NCBI GenBank assembly: GCA_964196195.1 | Contig: CAXMSE010000041.1 | Location: 29,092-93,091, forward strand | DNA length: 64,000 nucleotides | DNA from: OFTM10 sp964196195 | GTDB taxonomy: Bacteria; Actinomycetota; Acidimicrobiia; Acidimicrobiales; Aldehydirespiratoraceae | Reading direction: 5' to 3' | In this document: positions 42,407-51,020 of the stretch, in pieces | Layout of the letters: every line of letters starts with the position of its first letter | Position numbering within the stretch: position 1 is the first letter of the stretch | Made by a program: the position numbers and the translations under genes | Notes under the pieces: generated by a model | What the model was told of the DNA's origin: nothing | The model's input: the letters and a program-made list of their open reading frames with translations, nothing else | Database searches by the model: none

Positions 42407-43189
42407 ATGCAATTCGACACGATCAAGTACGAGGTCCGCGACCGAGTGGGCCATCTCCACCTCAACCGTCCCGAAGGGGCCAACGCGGTCAACCCCGAGC
42501 TCGGCCGCGACCTGAGGGCCGTGATGCTCGAGATCAACTACGACGACAACGTGAAAGCCGTCTCGGTAACTGCGGAGGGCAAGATCTTCTGCGGGGGCGG
42601 CGATCTCAAGCTCTTCCATACCTGGGGCACCGATCTCCCCCGCCTCGCCCACGACATGCTGATGGATTTTCATATCGCCATCCAGCTCATGAACCGCATG
42701 CCGAAGCCGTTCGTGGCGGGCGTGAGAGGGGCGGCGGGGGGCGCAGGACTTTCCCTGATGAGTGCCTTCGATCTTGTGATCTCGGGTGAATCGGCCAAGT
42801 ACACGATGGCCTACACCCGAGCCGGGGTCACCCCCGATGGCACCTCGTCCTACTTCATCGCCCGCCACATCGGGCTACGCCGCATGCTCGACCTCACCCT
42901 CACCAACCGGGTGCTCACCGCCGCTGAAGCGGAGACCTGGGGCCTGGTGAATCGCGTGGTGCCCGACGACGATGTCGATCAGGCGACCGCCGATCTTGCC
43001 CAGACCCTCGCCGATGGTGCCGCAGGCGCTCTCGGCCAGGCCAAGCGGGTGATCTACAACGGCATCGACCATTCGCTCGAGTCGGCCGGCGAGTACGAGG
43101 CCCAGGTGATCACCGCCGCCATGGCAAACCACGACGGCCAGGAAGGCATCGCCGCGTTCGTGGAGAAGCGGGCGCCGGAGTTCGACTGA
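42407..43189 (+). CDS. Enoyl-CoA hydratase/isomerase family protein
   Basis: A 260-residue crotonase-fold enzyme. GKIFCGGGDLKLF and VRGAAGGAGLSLMSAFDLVI form the oxyanion hole; AYTRAGVTPDGTSSYFIARHIG is closer to PaaG/isomerases than to classical hydratases with two catalytic Glu. GLVNRVVPDDDVD and an end helix GIAAFVEKRAPEF are typical. ATG 42407; TTG 42398 is upstream in frame. No linked beta-oxidation genes, so specific substrate unknown. Confidence 0.9.
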   Translation: MQFDTIKYEVRDRVGHLHLNRPEGANAVNPELGRDLRAVMLEINYDDNVKAVSVTAEGKIFCGGGDLKLFHTWGTDLPRLAHDMLMDFHIAIQLMNRMPKPFVAGVRGAAGGAGLSLMSAFDLVISGESAKYTMAYTRAGVTPDGTSSYFIARHIGLRRMLDLTLTNRVLTAAEAETWGLVNRVVPDDDVDQATADLAQTLADGAAGALGQAKRVIYNGIDHSLESAGEYEAQVITAAMANHDGQEGIAAFVEKRAPEFD

Positions 43190-43192
43190 CCA

Positions 43193-43211
43193 CGAGCTCC
43201 GGGCAAGCTCG
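43193..43211. terminator. Weak stem between convergent genes
   Basis: CGAGCT (43193-43198) and AGCTCG (43206-43211) can pair around a 7-base loop between the convergent ends of the enoyl-CoA hydratase and cytidine deaminase genes. There is no T-tract, so it is only a possible terminator. Confidence 0.25.
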
Positions 43212-43212
43212 A

Positions 43213-43608
43213 CTAGGCGCCGGGGAGGTGGCCGGCGTGGAAGGCGCCGGGTAGAACCTCGCTCATAGGATGAAGACCGTCGGGCATCTCCACCACAAGA
43301 TCGAGGCCGCCGGCCTCGAACAGGAGTTGGCGACATCGGCCGCAGGGCGCAAGGACATTGCCCTCGGCATCGACGGCAACCGTTTCCACCAGGCGACCAC
43401 CGCCACCGCGATGGAGATCGGCAACGACGCCGCATTCAGCGCAGAGAGTCAGTCCGTAAGAAGCATTCTCCACATTGCAGCCCGTGACGATTCGCCCCGA
43501 GTCGGTGCGTGCGGCGGCCCCCACCTGAAGGCCGGAGTAGGGCGCGTGAGCGTGTGCGGCTGCTTCCTTGGCCATTTCACGAAGTTCTGCCCAATTGTCT
43601 TCGGTCAT
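43213..43608 (-). CDS. cdd: Cytidine deaminase
   Basis: Zinc enzyme deaminating cytidine/deoxycytidine in pyrimidine salvage. A 131-residue homotetrameric-type Cdd: AHAPYSGLQVGAAA, GCNVENASYGLTLCAECG (catalytic CAE) and APCGRCRQLLFE (PCxxC zinc ligands). ATG 43608 overlaps the stop of the upstream PLP gene (ATGA) and fits family length; the frame continues upstream without homology. The C-terminal 20 residues (MSEVLPGAFHAGHL) are usual. Confidence 0.95.
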   Translation of the reverse strand: MTEDNWAELREMAKEAAAHAHAPYSGLQVGAAARTDSGRIVTGCNVENASYGLTLCAECGVVADLHRGGGGRLVETVAVDAEGNVLAPCGRCRQLLFEAGGLDLVVEMPDGLHPMSEVLPGAFHAGHLPGA

Positions 43609-44978
43609 GACCCATTGTCGCCCAGAGTTGAAAGAGTGGCCAGGATGCCGCGCAACCCATCGATTGTCGTGCGGGGGCTGATGATGCAAAGCCTTAACGC
43701 CGCCTCACCATCGACCGCGGTGGGCGTGACGAATGCCTGGCCCGATGCGAGGAGGGCATCTGACCACTGCTTGTAGTCGGCCATGGCCCACCCTCGGCGA
43801 CGGAACGCGACGGTGGAGAGCACGCGGGGATGGACCAACTCGAGATGGTCGGCAGCTTCGATCTCGTCGGCAACGTCGGCGGCCAGGCGCAGGGTGTATT
43901 CGATCGCATCTCGGTAGGCGTCGGTGCCATGGGTGACGAGGGAGAACCACAGGGGCAGGCCCCGGGCACGGCGGGTGAGAACGTGGGCATAGTCGCTCGG
44001 GTTCCAGTCGTCGCGCGAGGTGAGTGGCTCGAGGTACTCCGCGTGTTGGGTGTGCGCCGCCTTCGCCGTTTCGGGATCGCGATAGACCAGAGCGGCGCAG
44101 TCGAAGGGCGCAAATAGCCATTTGTGGGGGTCGACGATGAAGGAATCGGCTCGTTCGATCCCGGCGTAGAGAGACCGAACCGATGGTGCAGCGAGGCCGG
44201 CTGCGCCGTAAGCGCCGTCGACATGGAACCAGATCCCCCGCTCGGCGCACACGTCGGCAATCGAAGACAGATCATCGATGATCCCCAGATTGGTGGTGCC
44301 GCTCGTGGCAACAACGGCGAATACCTCGGTGCCGTCGGGCGCAGCATCGATCGCGGCGGCTACCGCCGGACCACCGAGGCGCCGATCAGAGTCGACGGGC
44401 GCGGTGAGGACATCGACATCCATGACCCGACCGGCCGATTCGATCGAGGAGTGGGTGGAGTCGGCACCGACGACCGCCCACCTGGTGGGCTCGGCGTCGC
44501 GACCGGACCGGGCGGCATGTCTGGCGGCGACCAAAGCACTCAGATTTCCCGCAGTGCCGCCGGAGACGAACACACCTCCCGCCTGCTTCGGGAACCCCGC
44601 GAGATCAGCGATCCAGCGCAGGGCCTGATTCTCTGCGTACACGGCCCCCGCGCCTTCCAGCCACGAGCCGGCAAAAAGAGACGAAGCCCCGACGACCATG
44701 TCGAACAACACCGACGCCTCGGTGGGTGCCGCCGGTATGAAAGACAAGAAGCGTTGGTGATCGGTGGAAATACATGCCGGGGCGAGTTCGTTGGTGAATA
44801 GCTCGAGAGCGGCCGCGCCGCCCATCCCATCGGTGGTGATGGTCTCACCCACCGCCGCGTACAAGTCGTCCGGGGTGCGTGGTCCGTCCAGCGGAGGCGG
44901 GTCGAGCCTCACCCGGTTGAGCGAGTAGCGGAATATGTTCCACGCGAGCTCATCGGTGGATTCATCGAAGGAGTGCAT
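43605..44978 (-). CDS. PLP-dependent group II amino-acid decarboxylase
   Basis: About 457 residues, aromatic-L-amino-acid/glutamate-decarboxylase fold. PLP lysine is in VDPHKWLFAPFDCAAL; GGVFVSGGTAGNLSAL and WFHVDGAYGAAGL are the usual cofactor-binding blocks. LVYRDPETAKAAHTQHAEYLEP and a C-terminal PRTTIDGLRGILATL complete the fold. ATG 44978 chosen; GTG 44999 is in frame. Substrate could be tyrosine, tryptophan, DOPA or others. Coupled to cdd by overlap; divergent from the MalY-like gene. Confidence 0.88.
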   Translation of the reverse strand: MHSFDESTDELAWNIFRYSLNRVRLDPPPLDGPRTPDDLYAAVGETITTDGMGGAAALELFTNELAPACISTDHQRFLSFIPAAPTEASVLFDMVVGASSLFAGSWLEGAGAVYAENQALRWIADLAGFPKQAGGVFVSGGTAGNLSALVAARHAARSGRDAEPTRWAVVGADSTHSSIESAGRVMDVDVLTAPVDSDRRLGGPAVAAAIDAAPDGTEVFAVVATSGTTNLGIIDDLSSIADVCAERGIWFHVDGAYGAAGLAAPSVRSLYAGIERADSFIVDPHKWLFAPFDCAALVYRDPETAKAAHTQHAEYLEPLTSRDDWNPSDYAHVLTRRARGLPLWFSLVTHGTDAYRDAIEYTLRLAADVADEIEAADHLELVHPRVLSTVAFRRRGWAMADYKQWSDALLASGQAFVTPTAVDGEAALRLCIISPRTTIDGLRGILATLSTLGDNGS

Positions 44979-45070
44979 CGAGGCGCCGGAATCAGTCACA
45001 GGCCACCAGCGTATTACCCACACTCGATCGCGATACTGAACGGCGACGATCTGCCGTCTACCGTCTGAAG

Positions 45071-46219
45071 ATGGACGATCTACAACGCCTACGTTCCCTC
45101 GATAGCGTCAAGTGGACTCGGTACGGCCCCGACGTTCTGCCAGCGTGGGTGGCCGACATGGACTTCGACCAGGCGACGCCGATCAAGACAGCCATCAACG
45201 CTGTGATGGAACGGGGTGACCTCGGCTACAACTTCGCTGCCCTCCAGCTTCTCGCGGAGACCTGGCTCTCTTGGGTCGAGCGCCGCCACGGGGTGCGTCT
45301 CACCAACGACAGCGACGAGATCTGGACATTCACCGGCGCGGTCCACGCCCTGGAGTTGGTGATGGAGCTCCACACCGAGCCCGGCGACGGTGTCGTGGTG
45401 TTCTCCCCGATCTACCACCCGTTCCGACACGCCATCAACGACAGTGGCCGCCACATGGTGGATGTCCCTCTCGGTGAGGGGAGCACGCTCGATGCCGAAC
45501 AGTTCGATGCGGCCTGCGACGATCGCACGAGAATGGTGCTGTTCTCCCAGCCCCACAATCCTGCGGGGCGGGTTTTCACCGCCGGAGAGCTCCAGGCCTT
45601 CGCCACCGTGGCGGAGGAACGCGATCTTCTCATCATCAGCGATGAGGTCTGGGCCGATCTCGTACACGCTCCCCACAAGCATCTCCCCTTGGCCCTCGCC
45701 GACAAACGACTTCGCGAGCGGACCATCACCATTGGGAGCGCGTCGAAGGCGTTCAATGTGGCCGGTCTGAGCTGCGCCCTCGCTCATGTCGGATCCGCCA
45801 CCGTTCGCGACCGGCTCAATGCCCTGTCGCACCACGTGCATGGACGGCCGAGTTCGCTCAGCGCTGCCGGCACCATGGCCGCGTGGACAGAAAGCGAAGA
45901 TTGGCTCACCGACACCATGGTCACCCTCACCGCCCGCCGCGACCACGTAGCGGCAAGACTCGCCGCTGAGGTTCCCGAGGTGGGATTCGATCCGCCTGAG
46001 GCCACCTACCTCGCTTGGCTCGATTTCAGTCGGACTTCTCTTGGCGACGATCCCGCCGCGACGCTTCTCGAGTACGCCGGTGTGGCCATCGACCCAGGGC
46101 TTCAGTTCGGCACCCAGGCGGCCGGTTGGGCGCGCCTCAACTTCGCCACCTCCCAGGAGATCCTCGACGAGATACTCGACCGGATCATCGGTGCGATCAA
46201 GAACGGCGTCACCCCGTGA
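45071..46219 (+). CDS. MalY/PatB-type aminotransferase-fold C-S lyase
   Basis: A 382-residue fold-type I PLP enzyme. YGPDVLPAWVADMDFDQATPI is the MalY/PatB N-terminal signature. LLFSQPHNPAGRVF-like (FSQPHNPAGR), ISDEVWADLVH and PLP lysine SASKAFNVAGL are clear. The family includes cystathionine beta-lyases and cysteine-S-conjugate lyases. The stop overlaps the DUF169 gene start by GTGA. Confidence 0.9.
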   Translation: MDDLQRLRSLDSVKWTRYGPDVLPAWVADMDFDQATPIKTAINAVMERGDLGYNFAALQLLAETWLSWVERRHGVRLTNDSDEIWTFTGAVHALELVMELHTEPGDGVVVFSPIYHPFRHAINDSGRHMVDVPLGEGSTLDAEQFDAACDDRTRMVLFSQPHNPAGRVFTAGELQAFATVAEERDLLIISDEVWADLVHAPHKHLPLALADKRLRERTITIGSASKAFNVAGLSCALAHVGSATVRDRLNALSHHVHGRPSSLSAAGTMAAWTESEDWLTDTMVTLTARRDHVAARLAAEVPEVGFDPPEATYLAWLDFSRTSLGDDPAATLLEYAGVAIDPGLQFGTQAAGWARLNFATSQEILDEILDRIIGAIKNGVTP

Positions 46220-47010
46220 CCTCACAACCGGTGTCGTTACGCGTCGGCGACGACAAGATCGACTGGGCCGACACCCTCGCTCGACTCGACAAGGTGCTAC
46301 GGATTCGCACCACACCCATCGGTATGAAGATGTTCGAGACGGTCGAGGAGATGGAGGCCGTCGCCAAGATCCGCCGCCCCTCCGACATCCACACCGCCGA
46401 CCAGATCGTGTCGATGGCAGCCCGATTGAACTGGACCGTCGGCATCACCGGCGAGGATCTCGTCGGCACCCAGTGCCAGTCGGTGCTCGGCCTCGGTGCC
46501 CAGGACGACGAGTGGTATTCGGGTCGCCACATGGCGGGGGTGTGGTTCGAAACCGAGAACGACGCCGCCCTCCATCAGGCGGCGATGGACGTAGTACCGG
46601 TCGGTACCTACCAGGCGATGGCGGTGTCTCCCCTGGCGACAGGTCGCCTTGCTCCCCCCGACATCTGCATGGTCTACGCGACGCCCGGCCAGATGATCAT
46701 CCTCATCAACGGCCTCCAGTGGTCCGGCTATCGCAAGCTCGAATTCGGCTGTGTCGGCGAATCCGCCTGCGCCGACTCCTGGGGGCGAGCGCTCCACACG
46801 GGCGAGCCGAGCCTGTCATTGCCTTGTTATGCAGAGCGCCGCTACGGCGGGGTCCCTGACGACGAGTTGCTCATAGCGATGAAGCCCGCCCACCTGATGC
46901 AGGCCATCGACGGGATGGAGGCGCTGAGCCGGAACGGGCTGCGCTATCCGATCGCCCCCTATGGCATCCAGACCGACGCTCGAGCCGGATTGGGTTTCAG
47001 CTACGACTGA
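46216..47010 (+). CDS. DUF169 domain protein
   Basis: A 264-residue protein with the DUF169 layout: an N-terminal helix with LRIRTTPIGMKMF, then CQSVLGLGA, a run of AVSPLATGRLAPPDICMVYATPGQ and EFGCVGESACADSW, and SLPCYAERRYGG. Cysteines here are conserved in the family and may bind a metal or cofactor; function is not established. GTG start overlaps the MalY-like stop. Tail-to-tail overlap of 10 bases with the hydrolase gene on the other strand. Confidence 0.88.
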   Translation: MTSQPVSLRVGDDKIDWADTLARLDKVLRIRTTPIGMKMFETVEEMEAVAKIRRPSDIHTADQIVSMAARLNWTVGITGEDLVGTQCQSVLGLGAQDDEWYSGRHMAGVWFETENDAALHQAAMDVVPVGTYQAMAVSPLATGRLAPPDICMVYATPGQMIILINGLQWSGYRKLEFGCVGESACADSWGRALHTGEPSLSLPCYAERRYGGVPDDELLIAMKPAHLMQAIDGMEALSRNGLRYPIAPYGIQTDARAGLGFSYD

Positions 47011-47810
47011 TCGTTCAGGGCCCAGAAGTCTTGCAGAAGGCCCACAAAACGATCAGGGTCGACGAGATGGGGGTAGTGCCCGTGGTCGGCCCAGACCTCG
47101 ACCACCGCGCCGGGGATGCGGTCCTCGAGCCATGCCACGTACTCGCCGCCGGGGTTCGTGCCGAATAGTGAGAGGTAGGGAACTGGTGCATCCACATAGC
47201 CGGCGAGGGCGCCGTCGACCAGTTGGTCGGTCTCTTCGGGGGTGGACGTGAGTAGCTCCGCCCACACGCCGAGCACAACTTCTTGATCCAGCTGGCGCAT
47301 CTCGGTGAGTCGGGCCTGTTCGGCTTCGCTCAGCCGGGGCCCCATCAGCTCGGTGAAGATCGACGCCATAGTCGCCGGGAACACCTCGGTATCGCGGAGC
47401 ATGGGTTCGACGGCCTCGAGCATCTCCTTGAACTCACCGAGCCGGAGCGACTGGTCCACGTTCACCACCGAAGCCGCGGCCACTCCGGCCCCCGCAGCTG
47501 ACACCACGGCACCTCCTAGCGAATGACCCACCAGATGAGGCGATCCGACTCCAGCGGCTGCCACCACGTGAGCAATGTCTGCGGCCATGGCTGCGAGTCC
47601 GTAGTCGGCGGCAGCGGCCGACGAGCCATGACCTCGGAGATCGATGCTGAGAACCTCGCATCGAGCTTCCAGCAACGAAGTAATCGGATCCCACGCAGCG
47701 GCTCGCTCCGTGATCCCGTGGACGAGCACCACCGGCTCACCGTCGCCGCTTCGCGTCCAGTGGATCGCGGTGCCATCGGCCGATGTCGTGCTATTTGCCC
47801 TCACCACCAT
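47001..47810 (-). CDS. Alpha/beta hydrolase
   Basis: A 269-residue alpha/beta hydrolase: VVLVHGITERAAAW (oxyanion HG), SIDLRGHGSS, VGHSLGGAVVSAAG (nucleophile Ser), late His in DHGHYPHLVDPDRF and preceding Asp in a VPYLSLFGTNPGGEY segment. Substrate unknown. Begins at ATG 47810, 25 bases after the MerE-like gene, so probably one transcript. Overlaps the end of the DUF169 gene by 10 bases. Confidence 0.87.
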   Translation of the reverse strand: MVVRANSTTSADGTAIHWTRSGDGEPVVLVHGITERAAAWDPITSLLEARCEVLSIDLRGHGSSAAAADYGLAAMAADIAHVVAAAGVGSPHLVGHSLGGAVVSAAGAGVAAASVVNVDQSLRLGEFKEMLEAVEPMLRDTEVFPATMASIFTELMGPRLSEAEQARLTEMRQLDQEVVLGVWAELLTSTPEETDQLVDGALAGYVDAPVPYLSLFGTNPGGEYVAWLEDRIPGAVVEVWADHGHYPHLVDPDRFVGLLQDFWALNDQS

Positions 47811-47835
47811 CGCGACAGCCTTGCACATACCGCAA

Positions 47836-48177
47836 TCAGTTAGGCATGACGCACTCTCCGTCGCGACACTTGCGACCGGCAGTGGCCGCTCGGATGTGGC
47901 GGAACCCGATTCCCACACCGATGGCATAGATCGCACCCAATACGAGCCCCGCCCCGAGGGTGTTGCGGCCGACCAGGGCCCCGAAAGCGGTGCCACCGAA
48001 GATGGCGGCAAGGACCCCCATCGAGAGCGGGAGATGGCACGGGCAGAAGATGAACGACCAGATCAGCCAGCGTCGACCCCGCCGCTCCCGTTCACCGGGG
48101 TCGGCGTCGACGGGCTCAACGGTGAGTTGATCGGACTCTGCGGTGTTCAGCACTCGGGCTCCCGACGCGGCCTCCAT
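47836..48177 (-). CDS. Small MerE-like membrane protein with CPCHLP motif
   Basis: About 113 residues. Two hydrophobic segments follow WSFIFCPCHLPLSMGVLAAIFGG, which closely resembles the broad mercury transporter MerE (FCPCHLP in the first helix). The tail CRDGECVMPN adds two cysteines. MerE proteins import mercury; here there are no mer genes around, so a different metal or no transport role is possible. The N-terminal 40 residues are hydrophilic; start (ATG 48177) is uncertain. Divergent from the retropepsin-like gene. Confidence 0.65.
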   Translation of the reverse strand: MEAASGARVLNTAESDQLTVEPVDADPGERERRGRRWLIWSFIFCPCHLPLSMGVLAAIFGGTAFGALVGRNTLGAGLVLGAIYAIGVGIGFRHIRAATAGRKCRDGECVMPN

Positions 48178-48240
48178 TGCAGAAGCTCTCTTCTCGATCG
48201 GCACGAGCCGACGGCCGGTTGAGCGCAAGGGAGGCCAGCT

Positions 48241-48726
48241 ATGCTCCTGCGCCTGATGAACGACAAGCCGGTCCTGGGGTGGCGCGAGTGGGTGTGTCTA
48301 CCCGATCTCGGTGTCGAGCTGATCAAGGCAAAGGTCGACACCGGGGCGCGATCGTCATCGCTACACGCGGTCGACATCGAACACTTCGTCCGCAACCATC
48401 TCCCTTGGGTCCGTTTCGTCGTACTCCCATGGCAGCGCTCCGGCCTCGATCCGGTCGCCACCGAAGCTCCACTGCACGACACCCGACACATCCGCAGCTC
48501 CAGCGGCGAGAGCACGGAGCGTCCGGTGATCACAACGACGCTACGCATCGGTGATCGCCACTACCCCACCGAATTGACGCTCACCGACCGTTCCGAGATG
48601 GGCTTTCGCATGCTGCTCGGTCGGGAGGCCATCAGGGCCAGGTATCTCGTCGACTCCGGTCGTTCGTATCGCACCGGCAAGCCGCCGAAGGCGATCCGCC
48701 GCCGCAACCGCGAGCGCTCCCAATGA
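48241..48726 (+). CDS. RimK-associated retropepsin-like (zinc) protease family protein
   Basis: A 161-residue protein of the family called ATP-dependent zinc protease/RimB-like. GWREWVCLPDLGVELIKAKVDTGARSSSLHA has the DTGA aspartic-protease-like motif; ERPVITTTLRIGDRHYPTELTLTDRSEMGFRMLLGR follows. Usually found next to RimK-like ligases, as here (M14 gene, then rimK). ATG 48241 has GGGAGG 7 bases upstream. ATGA overlap with the next gene. Confidence 0.87.
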   Translation: MLLRLMNDKPVLGWREWVCLPDLGVELIKAKVDTGARSSSLHAVDIEHFVRNHLPWVRFVVLPWQRSGLDPVATEAPLHDTRHIRSSSGESTERPVITTTLRIGDRHYPTELTLTDRSEMGFRMLLGREAIRARYLVDSGRSYRTGKPPKAIRRRNRERSQ

Positions 48727-49703
48727 GCCCGGGGCGCACCAGTTTTGCGATCGACAACACATCGGTGCAGCCCGGACGACGCCACCAGTGCGAGCTCCCG
48801 ATATCCAAGCTGGTCACCGGCACCCAGGTTTCATTGCCTGTGATGGTGGTGCACGGCTCCCACGATGGCCCCACGGTGTGGCTCAACGCGGCGATCCACG
48901 GCGATGAGATCAACGGCGTCGAGATAATCCGACGAGTGCTCGAGAGACTCGATGCCCACCAACTCCACGGCACTGTTCTGGCTGTTCCCATCGTGAATGT
49001 GCACGGCTTCGTCAGCGGGGATCGCTACCTCCCCGACCGACGCGACCTCAATCGGTCCTTTCCCGGGTCGTCTCGAGGCTCACTCGCCAGCCGCATCGCC
49101 CACCTGTTGATGACCGAGGTGGTGGCCCGCTGTTCAGTGGGGATCGACCTTCACACCGGTTCCGGGCATCGCACCAACCTGCCCCAGATCCGAGCCGATC
49201 TCGACGATCCCTCCACCAGTCGTCTGGCCGCGGTATTCGGGGCCCCGATCATGATCCACTCCGCTTCGCGCGACGGTTCTCTGCGCCAAGCGGCAACCGA
49301 TGCCGGCGCAACCGTCCTGCTCTACGAGGCCGGCGAGGCCTGGCGCTTCGACGAGACGGCCATCGCCGCCGGGGTCGACGGCATCATGAGGGTGCTTGCC
49401 GAGCTCGAACTCGTCGATCCCGACGGGTTCGACGACACCAGCATCGCCGAGTCGGCGGTGAGCCGATCGAGCAGTTGGGTGAGGGCTCGCCGTAGCGGTA
49501 TCGCCCAGATCGATGTCATGCTCGGCGACCGTGTGGACAAGGGGCAGACCATCGGGCGGCTCTACGACTCGTTCGGCAATCGTCTCGGACGCATCACCGC
49601 GCCGATCGACGGAGTCGTGATCGGACTGTCGCTCGATCCCCTTTTCAACCGCGGCGATGCGATTGCTCACGTGGCATCGGTAGAGCAGAACGGACCGGCA
49701 TGA
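48723..49703 (+). CDS. Succinylglutamate desuccinylase/aspartoacylase (M14) family protein
   Basis: A 326-residue zinc amidohydrolase. NAAIHGDEINGVEII supplies zinc His and Glu; LNRSFPG and IDLHTGSG (third zinc His) follow; LYEAGEAWRFDETAI contains the catalytic Glu region. A C-terminal lipoyl-like beta domain (GIAQIDVMLGDRVDKGQTIGRL) is typical. It cleaves N-acyl amino acids or peptide amide bonds in this subgroup. Lies between the retropepsin-like and rimK genes with 4-base overlaps on both sides; the three surely work together. Confidence 0.9.
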   Translation: MSPGRTSFAIDNTSVQPGRRHQCELPISKLVTGTQVSLPVMVVHGSHDGPTVWLNAAIHGDEINGVEIIRRVLERLDAHQLHGTVLAVPIVNVHGFVSGDRYLPDRRDLNRSFPGSSRGSLASRIAHLLMTEVVARCSVGIDLHTGSGHRTNLPQIRADLDDPSTSRLAAVFGAPIMIHSASRDGSLRQAATDAGATVLLYEAGEAWRFDETAIAAGVDGIMRVLAELELVDPDGFDDTSIAESAVSRSSSWVRARRSGIAQIDVMLGDRVDKGQTIGRLYDSFGNRLGRITAPIDGVVIGLSLDPLFNRGDAIAHVASVEQNGPA

Positions 49704-50899
49704 AGCTTGCGATCCTGTCCCGCGCGGCAAGCAGTTACAGCACCACCCGGTTGAGGGTGGCCGCCCTCGAACGAGGCCACGATGTGAGGGTGCTCAACAG
49801 CTTGCGCTTCGCCATCGACCTCACCGGCGACGAGCCCGATCTGCAGTACCGGGGGCGTCAGCTCTCCGACTACGACGCGATCCTCCCTCGTATCGGGGCA
49901 TCCATCACCTACTTCGGCACCGCGCTCGTGCGCCAGTTCGAACAGATGGACGTCTATACGCCCAACACCGCCAACGGCATCGCCAACTCCCGCGACAAGT
50001 TGCGCTCACTCCAGATCCTGTCGCGCCACGATGTGGGTATCCCCGACACCACGTTCGTGCGCGACCGCCAAGACGTCCTCCCCGCTATCAGGAGGGTCGG
50101 CGGCGCGCCGGTCATCATCAAGCTGCTCGAAGGCACCCAGGGGATTGGAGTGATGCTTGCACCGGACGCCAAGACCGCGGAGGCCATGCTCGAGACCCTC
50201 CAGAGTGCCAAACAGAACGTGCTGCTGCAGAAGTTCGTAGCGGAAAGCAAGGGGCGAGATGTCAGGGCGCTCGTGGTGGGAGACAGGGTGGTCGCGGCCA
50301 TCCGTCGAGTGGCGCGGGGTGATGAGTTCCGCAGCAATGTCCATCGCGGCGGCACTGCGGAGCCGGTGGAACTCTCCGAGGAATACGAACGTGTCGCGGT
50401 TCAGTCGGCTCAGATCATGGGGCTGCGGGTGGCAGGCGTCGACCTGTTGGAAGGCAACGAAGGCCCCCTCGTCCTGGAAGTGAATTCGTCGCCGGGCCTG
50501 GAAGGTATCGAGACGGCGACCGAGCTCGACATCGCGGGTGCGATCGTCGACTACATCGACAACCAGGTCGCTTTTCCCCAGCTCGACATCCACCAGCGCC
50601 TCAGTGTGAGTACCGGTTACGGAGTAGCCGAGCTGCTGATCAAGGAGGACTCCAGCTATGTGGGTAAGACTCTCGAGGACTCGGGGCTGTGGGAACAAGA
50701 CATCACGATCCTCACCCTGCATCGTCTCGCTCGGGTGATCCCCAACCCCCGCAACGCAGTGGTTCTCGAAGCCAACGACCGGCTCCTCTGCTTCGGTCGT
50801 CTCGATGCCATGCGGTCGCTCATTCCCGCTCGCCGCAAGCGCAGAGCCAAGCTTCGTGAGCTTCCTGACGAGCCCCTGGCAACCGAGACAGACGACTGA
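49700..50899 (+). CDS. rimK: RimK-type ATP-grasp ligase with C-terminal extension
   Basis: The first 290 residues match RimK/LysX-type ATP-grasp ligases: YDAILPRIGASITYFG, ANSRDKLRSLQILSRHDVGIPDT, VIIKLLEGTQGIGVML, VGDRVVAAIRRVA, FRSNVHRGG and VLEVNSSPGLEGIE. They add glutamate (or another amino acid) to a protein or small-molecule carboxylate. About 100 extra residues follow (SVSTGYGVAELLIKEDSSYVGKTL ... RLLCFGRLDAMRSL), a TrkA-C-like domain seen in a subset of these ligases. Third gene of the triad. Confidence 0.92.
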   Translation: MKLAILSRAASSYSTTRLRVAALERGHDVRVLNSLRFAIDLTGDEPDLQYRGRQLSDYDAILPRIGASITYFGTALVRQFEQMDVYTPNTANGIANSRDKLRSLQILSRHDVGIPDTTFVRDRQDVLPAIRRVGGAPVIIKLLEGTQGIGVMLAPDAKTAEAMLETLQSAKQNVLLQKFVAESKGRDVRALVVGDRVVAAIRRVARGDEFRSNVHRGGTAEPVELSEEYERVAVQSAQIMGLRVAGVDLLEGNEGPLVLEVNSSPGLEGIETATELDIAGAIVDYIDNQVAFPQLDIHQRLSVSTGYGVAELLIKEDSSYVGKTLEDSGLWEQDITILTLHRLARVIPNPRNAVVLEANDRLLCFGRLDAMRSLIPARRKRRAKLRELPDEPLATETDD

Positions 50900-51020
50900 C
50901 CGGCGATATCGCAGCCGCGCGACCCGACCGGATCGACAGCTTCCGACCTCACCTCGGCCCAGGCGGCCTCTCTCGAGGCCACGCTTTGACACCAACCAGT
51001 CGTTGATCTAGACCAAAAAG

